The position numbers and the translations under genes are program-made. Below are positions 18,026-27,799 of a DNA stretch of 64,000 bases, piece after piece. Below the pieces are notes generated by a model. That model was not told where the DNA came from. It did no database searches and saw only the letters and a list, made by a program, of their open reading frames with translations. Position 1 is the first letter of the stretch; the number at the start of each line of letters is the position of its first letter. The DNA comes from a bacterium (lineage in GTDB: Bacteria > Krumholzibacteriota > Krumholzibacteriia > LZORAL124-64-63), in the NCBI GenBank assembly GCA_024231905.1, contig JAAEQC010000102.1, forward strand, positions 144,033 through 208,032. The letters run 5' to 3'.

Positions 18026-21000
18026 ATGGCCAGCCATGACGAGAGTTTCGCGCCGATCCCCGTCGGGGACCACGACGACGACTCCCTGCGGACCTATCTG
18101 CGCGGGCACGGCCTGACCCTCAGGCCCGTCGAGGCCCGCCGGGTCGCCGAACTCCTGGGCCGGGACCCGACCCTCACGGAGATGACCCTGTTCGACACCA
18201 TGTGGAGCGAGCACTGCTCCTACAAGAGCAGCCGCCCCCACCTCAAGGCCAACCTGCCGACCACCGGCGAGAACGTAGTCGTGGGCCCGGTGGAGGACGC
18301 GGGGGTCGTGGATTTCGGCGAGATCGACGGCAAGAAGTACGGCATCGTCTTCGCCCACGAGAGCCACAACCACCCCAGCCAGGTCATGCCTGTCGAAGGG
18401 GCGGCCACGGGCATCGGCGGCATCGTGCGCGACGTGTACTGCATGGGCGGCGAGGTCATCGCCACCCTGGACCCCCTGCGCTTCGGCTGGCCGGTCCCCG
18501 AAGGCGACGACGACACGGATGCGCCCCACCGCCTGGACATCGCCCGCCAGGTGGTGACCGGCATCTGGGAGTACGGCAACGCCATCGGCGTGCCCAACCT
18601 GGGCGGCGACGTCTTCTTCCATCCGAGCTTCAACGAGAACTGCCTGGTGAACGTGGTGGCAGTGGGCCTGGTGGAGCACGAGCACATCACCCACAGCGCG
18701 GTCCCGCCCCAGGCCAAGGACGAGCCCTACGACCTGATCCTGGTGGGCAAGCCCACGGACTGGTCGGGCATGGGGGGCGCGGCCTTCGCCTCGGCCACCC
18801 TGGACGCCGAGGCGGCCACCGAGAACAAGGGCAGCGTGCAGACCCCCGATCCGTTCCTCAAGCGCATGCTCACCGTGGCCAACCGCGAGGTCCTGCGCAT
18901 GGCCCGCGACCAGGGCGTGACCGTGGGCTTCAAGGACCTGGGCGCCGGCGGCGTGTCCTGCGTCACCAGCGAATTGGTGGACGCCGGTGGCTTCGGCTGC
19001 GATGTGGACGTGCAACTGGTGCACCAGATCGCAGACCTGCCCGCCCGGGTGTGCGCCTGTAGCGAAACCCAGGAGCGGTACGGCCTGGCCGTACCCGCCC
19101 GTCTGACCGAGCGGGTGCTGAAGATCTACAACGAAGACTTCGCCCTGCCGTCCCTCTACGACGGCGCCTGCGCCTGCAAGATCGGCGTCGTCACCGAGGA
19201 CCGCCGCTACGTGCTGCGCTGGGGCGACGAGATCCTGGCCGACGCCCCGGTGGAGACCATCACCGAGGGTGTCGCCTACGAGCGCCCGGCCAAGGCGCCG
19301 GAGCGTCCGGACGTGGCGCCTGACGCACGACTGCCCGAAGATCCGGCCTCGGCCATCGGCGACGAGTGGCTCGCCCTCCTGGAGCACCCCAACGTGGCCA
19401 GCCGTGAGTACGTCTACCGGCACTACGATGCCGAGGTGCAGGCGGGCACGATCCTCCGGCCCGGGGAGGCGGACGCCGGCGTGGTGGTGCCGGTGGCCGG
19501 CAGTCGCCGGGCGGTGGCGCTCTCGGCCGACGGCAACCCGTTGCTGGGCCTGGCCGACCCCTGGACCGCCGGGGCCTCGGCCGTGTTGGAAGCCTGCCGC
19601 AACGTGGCCTGCGTGGGCGCCGAGCCCGCCGCCGTCACCGACTGCCTGAACTTCGGCAATCCGGAAGTGCCCGAGGCCTTCTGGCAATTCACCGAGGCTG
19701 TGCGCGGGGTGGGCGACGCCTGCCGCGGCATCGGTTGCTACGCCCGCGAGGACCGGCCCCTGCCGGTGATCTCGGGCAATGTGAGCTTCTACAACCAGAG
19801 CGCCACCGGCCGGGCCGTGGCCCCGTCGCCCATTGTGGGCTGCGTGGGCATCGTCGAGGACTACACCCGGTGCCGCACCCAGCGTCTGAAGGACGCCGGC
19901 GACCGGATCCTGCTGATCGGTGCGCGGAAGCCCGAGACCGGCGGCAGTCTCTATCTGGACGCGGGCTTCTCCGCCGGCCGCCCTGCCGTGCCGGAACTGG
20001 ACTTCGCCGCCTCCCGCCGGGAGATCGGCGCCGTAATCCGCCTGGTGCGCGAGGGCTTGGCCAACGCGACCCACGACATCGGTGACGGCGGCCTTGCGGT
20101 CGCACTGGCCGAGATGGCCATGGGCCTCGAAAGCTGCGCCCTGCGCGGCGCGCGGCTGGAACTGCCCGATGGCGTCCTGACGGCGCGGGAATTCCTCTTC
20201 GGCGAGACGGGCGGCTTCCTGGTGACGGTCCCGGCGGTGGGTTTCGCCGACGCCCAGGCCGTGCTCACCGACGCCGGCTGCGCCTGGTGGGATCTGGGCC
20301 AAGTGACGGACGCAGCTCAGCTCACGGTTGCCGGCGTGTGCGAACTGGATGTGGCGGAGATGACCCGGCGCTGGCAGACGGCGCTGCCGAAGCTCCTGGG
20401 TGGCGACGCGGCGGTGGAGCGGGTTCCCGCCCCCGGAATCGCCGAAAGCGACGGGGACCAGTCCCCTGAGGAATTCCAGGTGGCCGTGAACGGAGGCGCG
20501 CAGCCCCGCGTGGCCGTGGTCCAGTTGCCGGGCGTGAACTGCGAGGACGAGTCGGCGCGCCTGCTGAATCGCTACGGCGCCGCGGCCGAGATCTTCCGCT
20601 GGACCCGGCCGCCGGAGGAATTGGAGAAATTCGACGGTTTCCTGGTGCCCGGCGGCTTCAGCTACCAGGACCGGGTCCGCGCCGGAGCCGTGGCGGCCAA
20701 GGACCCCCTGCTGCGCGTGCTGCTGGAGGGCGCCGAAGCGGGCAAGCCGCTCCTGGGCATCTGCAACGGTTGCCAGGTGCTCGTCGAAGCAGGCCTGGTA
20801 CCGGGATTCGAACCGGGACGTGTGGAGGTGGCGCTGGCGGGGAACCGGGTGCCCGGTCGGCGAGGCTACCACGCCACCTGGGTCGGTGTGGAGGCCCACC
20901 CGCAGGCCCGGACGCCCTTCGTCGAAGGCCTGACAGGGGTCTTCCCCTTGCCGGTAGCCCACGCCGAAGGCCGCTTCACCCACGAGGATCCGGCCTTCTT

Positions 21001-21292
21001 CGCGCAGCTGGCCGCCGACGGTCTGGTCGCCCTGCGCTATGCCCCCCTGGGCGGGCGGGCGGCGAGCAATCCCAACGGCGCCCTGCTGGACACCGCGGGT
21101 TTGACCAACCGCCGCGGCAACGTGCTGGCCATGATGCCCCACCCGGAGCGGGCAGCCCAGCTCAGGCACGTACCCGAGGACCTGCCCCATCCGTGGGGCC
21201 GGAGCCGGCGGGCAGCGGCCGGCGATTTCGACTTGCTGGAAGCGGCTGGCCCCGGCGCCTTCCTGGTGCGGCGCTTGATCGAGATGTGTTGA
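18026..21292 (+). CDS. purL: Phosphoribosylformylglycinamidine synthase, PurL-PurQ fusion
   Basis: ATP- and glutamine-dependent conversion of FGAR to FGAM, purine step 4. The chain has 1,088 residues: a small-type PurL (about residues 1-815, opening block TMWSEHCSYKSSRPHL, later FKDLGAGGVSC and ATHDIGDGGLAVAL) joined to a PurQ class I glutaminase (about 825-1088) with nucleophile Cys913 in GICNGCQ and His1039/Glu1041 in MMPHPE. The PurS-like N-terminal domain of long proteobacterial PurL is absent; the chain begins where small PurL does. Normally small PurL needs separate PurS and PurQ subunits, and here PurQ is fused and PurS not recognisable. The next gene may fill that gap. Confidence 0.94.
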   Translation: MASHDESFAPIPVGDHDDDSLRTYLRGHGLTLRPVEARRVAELLGRDPTLTEMTLFDTMWSEHCSYKSSRPHLKANLPTTGENVVVGPVEDAGVVDFGEIDGKKYGIVFAHESHNHPSQVMPVEGAATGIGGIVRDVYCMGGEVIATLDPLRFGWPVPEGDDDTDAPHRLDIARQVVTGIWEYGNAIGVPNLGGDVFFHPSFNENCLVNVVAVGLVEHEHITHSAVPPQAKDEPYDLILVGKPTDWSGMGGAAFASATLDAEAATENKGSVQTPDPFLKRMLTVANREVLRMARDQGVTVGFKDLGAGGVSCVTSELVDAGGFGCDVDVQLVHQIADLPARVCACSETQERYGLAVPARLTERVLKIYNEDFALPSLYDGACACKIGVVTEDRRYVLRWGDEILADAPVETITEGVAYERPAKAPERPDVAPDARLPEDPASAIGDEWLALLEHPNVASREYVYRHYDAEVQAGTILRPGEADAGVVVPVAGSRRAVALSADGNPLLGLADPWTAGASAVLEACRNVACVGAEPAAVTDCLNFGNPEVPEAFWQFTEAVRGVGDACRGIGCYAREDRPLPVISGNVSFYNQSATGRAVAPSPIVGCVGIVEDYTRCRTQRLKDAGDRILLIGARKPETGGSLYLDAGFSAGRPAVPELDFAASRREIGAVIRLVREGLANATHDIGDGGLAVALAEMAMGLESCALRGARLELPDGVLTAREFLFGETGGFLVTVPAVGFADAQAVLTDAGCAWWDLGQVTDAAQLTVAGVCELDVAEMTRRWQTALPKLLGGDAAVERVPAPGIAESDGDQSPEEFQVAVNGGAQPRVAVVQLPGVNCEDESARLLNRYGAAAEIFRWTRPPEELEKFDGFLVPGGFSYQDRVRAGAVAAKDPLLRVLLEGAEAGKPLLGICNGCQVLVEAGLVPGFEPGRVEVALAGNRVPGRRGYHATWVGVEAHPQARTPFVEGLTGVFPLPVAHAEGRFTHEDPAFFAQLAADGLVALRYAPLGGRAASNPNGALLDTAGLTNRRGNVLAMMPHPERAAQLRHVPEDLPHPWGRSRRAAAGDFDLLEAAGPGAFLVRRLIEMC

Positions 21293-21308
21293 CCACCGGA
21301 GGCGAATC

Positions 21309-21905
21309 GTGACGACCAGGACCGTGCTGCTGACGAGTCACAAGGGTGTGGATCTCCACGCCGCCACCGCCGTGCGCGTCATGAAGGACCGCCTGGCCGG
21401 CGGCGACCGCCTGGCCGCCCTGCATCGCTGTGAGTTCCACGTACTGGCGGACGGCACCGCCGGCTGGTCGGCGGAACGGCTGCTGGACACGGGCCGCTTC
21501 TTCAATCCCAACAAGCACCACTACGGCATCTTCGCCCACGCGGGGGACGGAGCCGGCAAGGATACGGGCCGGCCCCTGCCGGCGGACTGGCCGGGCGAGA
21601 TCCGGAGCACGGACCTGGAGACCCTGGCCGGCGATGCGACGGGTCTCTACGACCATCTCCTGGGTGGCGCGGTCGCGGCCGGTTACACGGCCGTGGACGT
21701 GGCCGCCTGGTCTCGCGACAGCGCCGGACCGGTGACCAGCGGCGTCCTCTGGCGCCTGGTCCTGCGAGCGCAGCCGGAGGAGGCGGGCGCCCTGGCCGAG
21801 ACTCTGGCCGTGGCCCGCACGCGCAAGGAAGGCATGCTGCTCAACCCCCACATGGAGGCCTGGCGGACAGCGGTTCGCCCGGGCCCGGGACGGGAGACGC
21901 CATGA
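21309..21905 (+). CDS. Unknown protein between purL-purQ and purF
   Basis: Protein of 198 residues that I do not recognise. It is soluble, has no signal peptide, and carries a striking conserved-looking stretch, GRFFNPNKHHYGIFAHAG, near residues 61-78. GTG 21309 follows GGAGG by six bases. Its stop overlaps the purF ATG (ATGA), and only 16 bases separate it from purL-purQ, so it is translated as part of the purine operon. The position is where purS often lies, but it is more than twice the usual 80 residues of PurS and shows no clear PurS pattern. A purine-linked or PurS-replacing role is inference from context only. Confidence 0.8.
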   Translation: MTTRTVLLTSHKGVDLHAATAVRVMKDRLAGGDRLAALHRCEFHVLADGTAGWSAERLLDTGRFFNPNKHHYGIFAHAGDGAGKDTGRPLPADWPGEIRSTDLETLAGDATGLYDHLLGGAVAAGYTAVDVAAWSRDSAGPVTSGVLWRLVLRAQPEEAGALAETLAVARTRKEGMLLNPHMEAWRTAVRPGPGRETP

Positions 21906-23353
21906 GCGACCACAGGCACTGGCGCGAGGAATGCGGTGTCGTCGGCATCGCCGGGGTCGACGCCGCGGCCGAGCTGGCGAGCCTCGCCCTGCATGCCCTG
22001 CAGCACCGGGGCCAGGAGAGCGCGGGCATCACCGTCTCGGACGGGCACCGCTTGCTCACCCACAAGAAGATGGGCCTGGTGGCCGACGTCTTCGACGAGG
22101 CGACAATCCGCACCCTCACCGGTACCTCGGCCCTGGGCCATGTGCGCTACAGCACCTCCGGCACCAGCAACATCCTCAACGCCCAACCCCTGCAGGTTAC
22201 CAGCCACCGGGGCACCATGAGCGTGGCCCACAACGGGAACCTGGTGAACGCCCCCGAACTCCGGCGCGAGATGGAGGACGACGGTTCCATCTTCGCCACC
22301 ACCAGCGACACGGAGGTGGTGCTCCACCTGCTGGCCCGCAGCCACGCCGAGCTCCTGGAGGACGCCCTGGCGGAGGTCCTGCCCCGGGTGCGCGGGGCCT
22401 ACTCCCTGGTGGTCATGTCCCGGGACAGCCTCATTGCCGTCCGCGATCCCCACGGTTTCCGGCCCCTCTGCCTGGGCCGCTACCAGGACCGCTACGTGGT
22501 GGCCAGCGAGAGCTGCGCCTTCGACATCATCGGCGCCGAGTACCTGCGGGACATCGAGGCGGGGGAGATGGTGGTCCTCGGCAACGGCGAGCTGGCCAGC
22601 CGTCACATCGGTCGCGAGACCAAGGAGAAGTGCTGCGTCTTCGAACACGTGTACTTCTCCCGCCCGGACAGCCGCATCTTCGGCCAGAGCGTGGAGGAGG
22701 CCCGCCGCCGCAGCGGCGAGATCCTGGGCCGGGAAGCGCCCGTCGAGGCGGACCTGGTCTGCGCCGTGCCCGACTCCAGCAACACCGCCGCCCTGGGCTT
22801 CGCCCGCGCCGCGGGCCTGCCCTTCGAGATGGCCCTCATCCGCAACCACTACGTGGGACGAACCTTCATTTCGCCCGCCCAGAAAGTGCGGGACATGTCG
22901 TGTCGCATTAAATTCAATCCCGTGGCCCAGCTGGTGGCGGGCAAACGCGTGGTGGTCGTGGACGACTCCATCGTCCGCGGCACGACCATGCGCAAGCTCG
23001 TCAAGCTGCTGAAGCAGGCGGGAGCCGTGGAGGTGCACCTGCGCATCGCCTCGCCGCCGGTGACCAATCCGTGCTTCTACGGGATCGACACTCCCGTGCG
23101 CACCGAGTTGATCGCCTCGAGCCACACGGTGGAGGAGATCGCCACCTACCTGCGCGTCGATTCCCTGGCCTATCTCTCCCTGGACGGCCTGATGGAGGCG
23201 TCCGGCGAAGGCGACCGGTACTGCGACGCCTGCTTCTCGGGCGACTATCCCGTACCCTTCGCCCTGGAGAACGGCAAGGACGTCTTCGACCGGCATGCGG
23301 CCGGTGAGGAAATCCCCGTGCAACCGCTTGTGCCCGATGACGAGGGCCCCTGA
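21902..23353 (+). CDS. purF: Amidophosphoribosyltransferase
   Basis: First committed step of purine synthesis, making phosphoribosylamine from PRPP and glutamine. The protein has 483 residues. A ten-residue propeptide precedes Cys11 (EECGVVGIAG), the N-terminal nucleophile of the glutaminase domain, and ALQHRGQESAGI follows. The PRPP motif VVVVDDSIVRGTT is in the C-terminal phosphoribosyltransferase domain. Cysteines in EKCCVFEHVY, NPCFYGID and YCDACFSGDY fit the four 4Fe-4S ligands of the Bacillus-type enzyme, so this is the oxygen-sensitive Fe-S form. The ATG overlaps the preceding stop. Confidence 0.96.
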   Translation: MSDHRHWREECGVVGIAGVDAAAELASLALHALQHRGQESAGITVSDGHRLLTHKKMGLVADVFDEATIRTLTGTSALGHVRYSTSGTSNILNAQPLQVTSHRGTMSVAHNGNLVNAPELRREMEDDGSIFATTSDTEVVLHLLARSHAELLEDALAEVLPRVRGAYSLVVMSRDSLIAVRDPHGFRPLCLGRYQDRYVVASESCAFDIIGAEYLRDIEAGEMVVLGNGELASRHIGRETKEKCCVFEHVYFSRPDSRIFGQSVEEARRRSGEILGREAPVEADLVCAVPDSSNTAALGFARAAGLPFEMALIRNHYVGRTFISPAQKVRDMSCRIKFNPVAQLVAGKRVVVVDDSIVRGTTMRKLVKLLKQAGAVEVHLRIASPPVTNPCFYGIDTPVRTELIASSHTVEEIATYLRVDSLAYLSLDGLMEASGEGDRYCDACFSGDYPVPFALENGKDVFDRHAAGEEIPVQPLVPDDEGP

Positions 23354-23367
23354 GGACGAGGAAGAGC

Positions 23368-26091
23368 TTGACCCGACCCCACACCGAATCCGGCGGAGAT
23401 GGCGTCCCGCACCACGAAGACCCCGCCCTCCTGGGCGAGGAGTTGACGCGCCGCGTCCTGCCCCTGGTCGATTCGCCGGCCCGCTACATCGGTGGTGAGC
23501 TGGGCATGGATCGCGACGGCTGGCGTCCCGACCGGGCCAACCTGCTGCTGGCTTTCCCGGACGCCTACGAGGTGGGCATGTCCCATCAGGGCCTGAAGAT
23601 CCTCCACTCGCTCCTGCAGCAGCGCGACGATGCCTACTGCGACCTGGTCTTCACCCCCTGGCCCGACATGGAGGCTCAGCTCCGGTCCCGCGGCCTGCCG
23701 CTCCACGGGTTGGCCTCCCGTCGTCCGGCCCGGTCCTTCGACCTGGTGGGGTTCTCCCTGGGCTACGAGCTGGCCTACACGAACCTGCTGACCATGATCG
23801 ACCTGGCCGGGTCGCCGCTCCTGGCGGCCGAGCGCGGCGAGGGCGACCCCGTCTTCGTGGCCGGCGGCTCCTGCACCATGAACCCCACGGTGGTGGGCCC
23901 CTTCCTGGACGTGGTCTTCCTGGGCGACGGCGAGGAGACGGTGCTCGACTGTGCCGACCTGATCGTCGCCTGGAAGCGCGAGGGCGGTTCCAGGGACGAC
24001 CTCCTGGCGCGCCTGCGCGCACTGCCCGGCGCCTGGCATCCGGGAGCCACCGCACCGGTGCGCAGCCGGGTCGTCCAGGACCTGAATGCCTTCCCGCCGC
24101 CGCGGCAATTGGTGCCGGTGATGGAACCGGTCCACGACCGTCTCGCCCTGGAAGTCATGCGGGGCTGCGTGCGCGGCTGCCGTTTCTGCCAGGCGGGGAT
24201 GATCACCCGCCCGGTGCGCGAGCGGGATCCCGGCAAGCTCGTGACCGCCGCCCGCGCGGGCGTCCAGGAGTCGGGCTTTCCCGAGGTTTCCCTGCTCAGT
24301 CTTTCGACCGCCGACTTCAGCGGCCTGGGGGCCACCGTGGCCGGGATCCAGGACGACATGGCCGGCGAGCGCACCAACCTGGTCCTGCCCAGCTTGCGCG
24401 TGGATTCGGTGGACCGGGACCTCTACGACCGCATCGGCCGCGAGCGTCCCAAGAGCTTCACCTTCGCTCCGGAGGCCGGCAGCCAGCGCCTGCGCGACGT
24501 CATCAACAAGAACGTCACCGAAGACGACATCGTGAAGGCGGCGGGGGAGGCCTTCTCCGCGGGCGTCAAGAACGTCAAGCTGTACTTCATGATCGGCCTG
24601 CCTACCGAGACCAACGCGGACCTGGACGAACTGGTGGGCCTGGTGGGCCGGATGGTGGGCCTGGCGCCCCGGGGCGGCTCCCAGATCCACGTCTCCATCT
24701 CGCCTTTCGCTCCCAAGTGCCACACGACCTTCCAGTGGGCGGGCCAGATCCCCGCCGCGGAGATCGAGCGCCGCAACGCCTACCTGGGCAAACGTCTGGG
24801 CCGGCTGCGGGTGAAAACGAGCCTGCGCACGCCGGAGGTGTCGGTGCTGGAGGGCATCCTCGGCCTGGGAGACGCTCGCCTGGGCCCGGTCGTCCAGCGC
24901 GCCTGGGAACTGGGCGCCCGCTTCGACGGTTGGACCGAACACTTCGATTTCACCCGCTGGTCCCGGGCCTTCACCGAACTGGGCATCGAGCCGCGCTCCT
25001 ACCTGGATCCCCGCGACCCGGACGCGCCCCTGCCCTGGGACACGGTGGACTGCGGCATCACACGGACGTTCTTGGCCAAGGACTGGCGGCGGGCCCAGCG
25101 GGCGGCCACCCTGCCCGACTGCCGCCTGGAGGGTACGTGCTACGACTGCACGTCCTGTGTGGGCGACGTCCAGCACATCTTCGCCCAGCTCGAAGGGGCG
25201 GACCCGGCAACGGCTGCACAGGCTGCGCCCGCCCCGCAGCAGCCCGCCTTCGACCCGCGCAACGCCGATCCGGACCGGCCGGAGAAGGAAGCCCGGCACT
25301 GGCGCATCTGGCGCGACCAGGCCGCGGCCAAGTGCTGGTACCGCGCCGAATACAGCAAGACCGGCGACATGGTTTTCCTCGGCCACCTGGACTTCCAGCG
25401 CCAGATCCACCTGGCCCTGCGCCGTTCCGGCTTGCCTGCGGCCTACAGCAAGGGCTATCATCCACATCCGTTGCTGAAGTTCGGTCCGCCGTTACCGGTG
25501 GGCATCGCCGGATTGCGCGAGGGACTGGACATGGCCTTCGAGGGCGTGGCTCCGGGCTGGGTGGAGAAGTTGAACGCGCAGCTGCCCCCGGGCCTGGCCT
25601 TCGGCCGAGCGGTGGTGGTGGGCGGGCAGACGCCGCCGTCCATCGACAAGTCCGTCCGACGCTTCGATTACGAGATAACGCTGCCTCCCGCACGGGAGGG
25701 CGGCCCTGCGGCGAGCCTGGTGGCCGAGCGCCTGGAGGCGTTCCTGGCTTGCGAGACCTGGCCCTGCCTGCGCAGACGCCTCAAGGGCGACGTAGAGATC
25801 GACGCCCGACCGCTGGTCGACACCGGCGGCTTCGGGCTTGGTGAGACATCGACCGGTGATGACGGGGTCACGCTCCGCTGCAGCCTGCTGCGCAGCGAGA
25901 CCGGCGTCATCCTGCCGGTCCACGATTTTTTGGCGAGCCTGCTGGGCGACGCCCTGCCGGAACCCCGGCATTGCGACGTCGTCCGCACGGGTTGCCTGGG
26001 CCTTCACAAGGATGGGCGCTGGTTGTCGCCTGTCGAGGAAGTGGGTGAGACCAACCTGCGCTACTGGTTGGGCCGGCATCTGGTCGGCTAG
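23368..26091 (+). CDS. Radical SAM protein fused to a DUF2344 domain
   Basis: A 907-residue protein with two parts usually annotated as TIGR03960 (B12-binding-type radical SAM) and TIGR03936/DUF2344. The radical SAM cluster ligands are Cys267, Cys271 and Cys274 in GCVRGCRFCQAG. A CYDCTSC cysteine cluster follows the radical SAM half near residues 591-597. The DUF2344 part begins near residue 665 with AEYSKTGDMVFLGHLD and contains SKGYHPHPLLKFGPPLPVG. The family's reaction is not established as far as I know; it is commonly found beside rng, as here, which suggests RNA or ribosome modification. TTG 23368 is taken as the start because purine-rich GAGGAAGAG precedes it and no better in-frame start lies before the conserved region. 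Confidence 0.9.
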   Translation: MTRPHTESGGDGVPHHEDPALLGEELTRRVLPLVDSPARYIGGELGMDRDGWRPDRANLLLAFPDAYEVGMSHQGLKILHSLLQQRDDAYCDLVFTPWPDMEAQLRSRGLPLHGLASRRPARSFDLVGFSLGYELAYTNLLTMIDLAGSPLLAAERGEGDPVFVAGGSCTMNPTVVGPFLDVVFLGDGEETVLDCADLIVAWKREGGSRDDLLARLRALPGAWHPGATAPVRSRVVQDLNAFPPPRQLVPVMEPVHDRLALEVMRGCVRGCRFCQAGMITRPVRERDPGKLVTAARAGVQESGFPEVSLLSLSTADFSGLGATVAGIQDDMAGERTNLVLPSLRVDSVDRDLYDRIGRERPKSFTFAPEAGSQRLRDVINKNVTEDDIVKAAGEAFSAGVKNVKLYFMIGLPTETNADLDELVGLVGRMVGLAPRGGSQIHVSISPFAPKCHTTFQWAGQIPAAEIERRNAYLGKRLGRLRVKTSLRTPEVSVLEGILGLGDARLGPVVQRAWELGARFDGWTEHFDFTRWSRAFTELGIEPRSYLDPRDPDAPLPWDTVDCGITRTFLAKDWRRAQRAATLPDCRLEGTCYDCTSCVGDVQHIFAQLEGADPATAAQAAPAPQQPAFDPRNADPDRPEKEARHWRIWRDQAAAKCWYRAEYSKTGDMVFLGHLDFQRQIHLALRRSGLPAAYSKGYHPHPLLKFGPPLPVGIAGLREGLDMAFEGVAPGWVEKLNAQLPPGLAFGRAVVVGGQTPPSIDKSVRRFDYEITLPPAREGGPAASLVAERLEAFLACETWPCLRRRLKGDVEIDARPLVDTGGFGLGETSTGDDGVTLRCSLLRSETGVILPVHDFLASLLGDALPEPRHCDVVRTGCLGLHKDGRWLSPVEEVGETNLRYWLGRHLVG

Positions 26092-26109
26092 CGCGCAGGC
26101 CCGGTTCGT

Positions 26110-27666
26110 ATGAAAAAAGAAATAGTCATCAATTCGACTCCCCACGAGATCCGCGTGGCCATGCTCGAGGACGGCGACGTGGTGGAACTGCTGGTGGAGG
26201 GCGCCGACGCCAAACGGATCGTCGGCAACGTGTACAAGGGCAAGGTCACCTCGGTCAAACCGGGCCTCCAGGCCGCCTTTGTGGACATCGGCATGGAACG
26301 CGCCGGTTTCCTCCATGCCTCGGACCTGGACCACGACGACAGCGCCGAGGAGGACGACAGTCACCGCCAGCGTGGACGCGGCGGTCGCGGTCGCCAGCGC
26401 TTCGTGCCGGACATCGGCTCGGTGCTCCGGGTCGGCGACGAGATCCTCGTCCAGGTCACCAAGGAGCCCATCAGCACCAAGGGTCCCCGTCTCACGGCGG
26501 ATATCAGCCTCCCCGGACGCTACCTGGTCATGATGCCCAAGGGTCGTCACATCGGCGTCTCCCGCAAGATCGACGATCGCCAGGAACGGGTCAGGCTCAA
26601 GCAGCTGTTGCAGGCCCACCGGCCGGACGAGGGCGCGTTCATCATCCGCACCGCGGCTACCAGCGTCAGCGAGAGTTCCCTCAAGCAGGACGTGGACTAT
26701 CTCAGCGACCTCTTCCGCAAGATCGATAAGGGCAGCGCCGAGGAACAGAAGGCGCCCTACCTGGTCCACGAGGACGTGGGCCTGGTGGTGGGTCTGGTCC
26801 GGGACATCTTCAAGGAGGAGACCGCCCGCCTGATCATCGACGACGAGGACGACTACAGCCGGCTCATGGGCTACGCCAAGATCTTCGCGCCGGAACTTGG
26901 CCGGCGCATCCAGTTCTACAAGGGCGACCTGCCCATCTTCGACGAGTACGGCATCGAGCCCGAAATCAAGAAGACCCTCGACAAGCGCGTGTGGATGAAG
27001 AAGGGCGGCTACCTGATCATCGAGCCCACCGAGGCTCTGGTCACGGTGGACGTCAACACGGGCCGTTTCACCGGGCGCCGCAACCAGGAGGAGACGATCG
27101 TCCAGACGAACATGCTGGCAGCCAAAGAAGTGGCGCGTCAGCTGCGTCTGCGGGACGTGGGCGGCATCATCGTCATCGACTTCATCGATATGGAGAACGA
27201 GGGCAACAAGAAGCGGGTCTTCAACGAGCTGCGGAACCACCTCAAGCGCGACCGGGCCCGCCACAAGGTGTTCCAGGTCAGTGGCCTGGGACTGGTGGAG
27301 ATGAGCCGCCAACGAGTGCGGCCGTCCTTGCTGAGCCAGCTCTCGGACCCGTGCCCCTACTGCGTCGGCACGGGCAAGATCCTGTCCCTCGAGACCATGA
27401 GCAACAAGATCGAGCGGCTGGTGCACCGGATCGCCATCGTCACCCGCGAGCGGCGTCTGCAGATCCAGGCCAACCCGGTTCTGGCCCTGTACCTGCTGGA
27501 GGAGCGGCCGGAGCAGTTCCGCGAACTGTGCCGGACCTTCGAACTGGAACTGAACGTCCTGGACGATGCGGCCCTGCACATGGAGGAGTTCCGCATCGTG
27601 AGCCTGCGGTCAGGGAAGGACCTGATCGCGGAGTTCGAGAAGAAAGCCAAGAGCGGCAAGAGGTAG
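26110..27666 (+). CDS. rng: Ribonuclease G
   Basis: Single-strand-specific endoribonuclease of the RNase E/G family, 518 residues, for rRNA 5-prime-end maturation and mRNA decay. The N-terminal block MKKEIVINSTPHEIRVAML and an S1 domain (IVGNVYKGKVTSVKPGLQAAFVDIG; quoted here only as its family pattern around residues 37-60) are interrupted by a short acidic/basic insert, residues about 77-98. The catalytic region has VDVNTGRFTG and GGIIVIDFIDM, and the zinc-link is CPYC in DPCPYCVGTGK. The C-terminal degradosome scaffold of RNase E is absent. The last codons lie inside the left arm of a long hairpin. Confidence 0.94.
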   Translation: MKKEIVINSTPHEIRVAMLEDGDVVELLVEGADAKRIVGNVYKGKVTSVKPGLQAAFVDIGMERAGFLHASDLDHDDSAEEDDSHRQRGRGGRGRQRFVPDIGSVLRVGDEILVQVTKEPISTKGPRLTADISLPGRYLVMMPKGRHIGVSRKIDDRQERVRLKQLLQAHRPDEGAFIIRTAATSVSESSLKQDVDYLSDLFRKIDKGSAEEQKAPYLVHEDVGLVVGLVRDIFKEETARLIIDDEDDYSRLMGYAKIFAPELGRRIQFYKGDLPIFDEYGIEPEIKKTLDKRVWMKKGGYLIIEPTEALVTVDVNTGRFTGRRNQEETIVQTNMLAAKEVARQLRLRDVGGIIVIDFIDMENEGNKKRVFNELRNHLKRDRARHKVFQVSGLGLVEMSRQRVRPSLLSQLSDPCPYCVGTGKILSLETMSNKIERLVHRIAIVTRERRLQIQANPVLALYLLEERPEQFRELCRTFELELNVLDDAALHMEEFRIVSLRSGKDLIAEFEKKAKSGKR

Positions 27667-27745
27667 GGACGGACACACGGGAGCCCGGGAGCGCTTGGCC
27701 TGCGGCCTGCGGACGCTCCCGGGCTCCCGTGTGTCCGCCCCTACC
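27662..27745. repeat. Long near-perfect hairpin element (32-bp arms)
   Basis: Left arm 27662-27693 and right arm 27714-27745 are inverted copies: 24 bp perfect, one mismatch, then 7 bp perfect, with a 20-base loop that holds its own GGCC-TGC-GGCC palindrome. The left arm starts within the rng stop codon. There is no T-run, so it is not a standard intrinsic terminator, although it would block 3-prime exonucleases and could protect rng mRNA. The outer ends GGTAGGG and CCCTACC resemble the ends of palindromic repeat elements found between genes in other bacteria. Confidence 0.85.
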
Positions 27746-27799
27746 GCAACCTTCGTGGAAGAGGTCGGTGAATGGGGCACCGCGGTGGGTTTGGTCGGC

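Noticed and set aside
17969..21190. A roughly 1,070-codon open frame on the minus strand opposite purL-purQ
   Set aside because: It is a product of high GC at third codon positions; its protein has no motifs, while the plus-strand frame is a clear purine enzyme.
27662..27745. Ordinary rho-independent terminator of rng
   Set aside because: The 32-bp arms far exceed terminator stems and no T-run follows; a repeat element is the better description.
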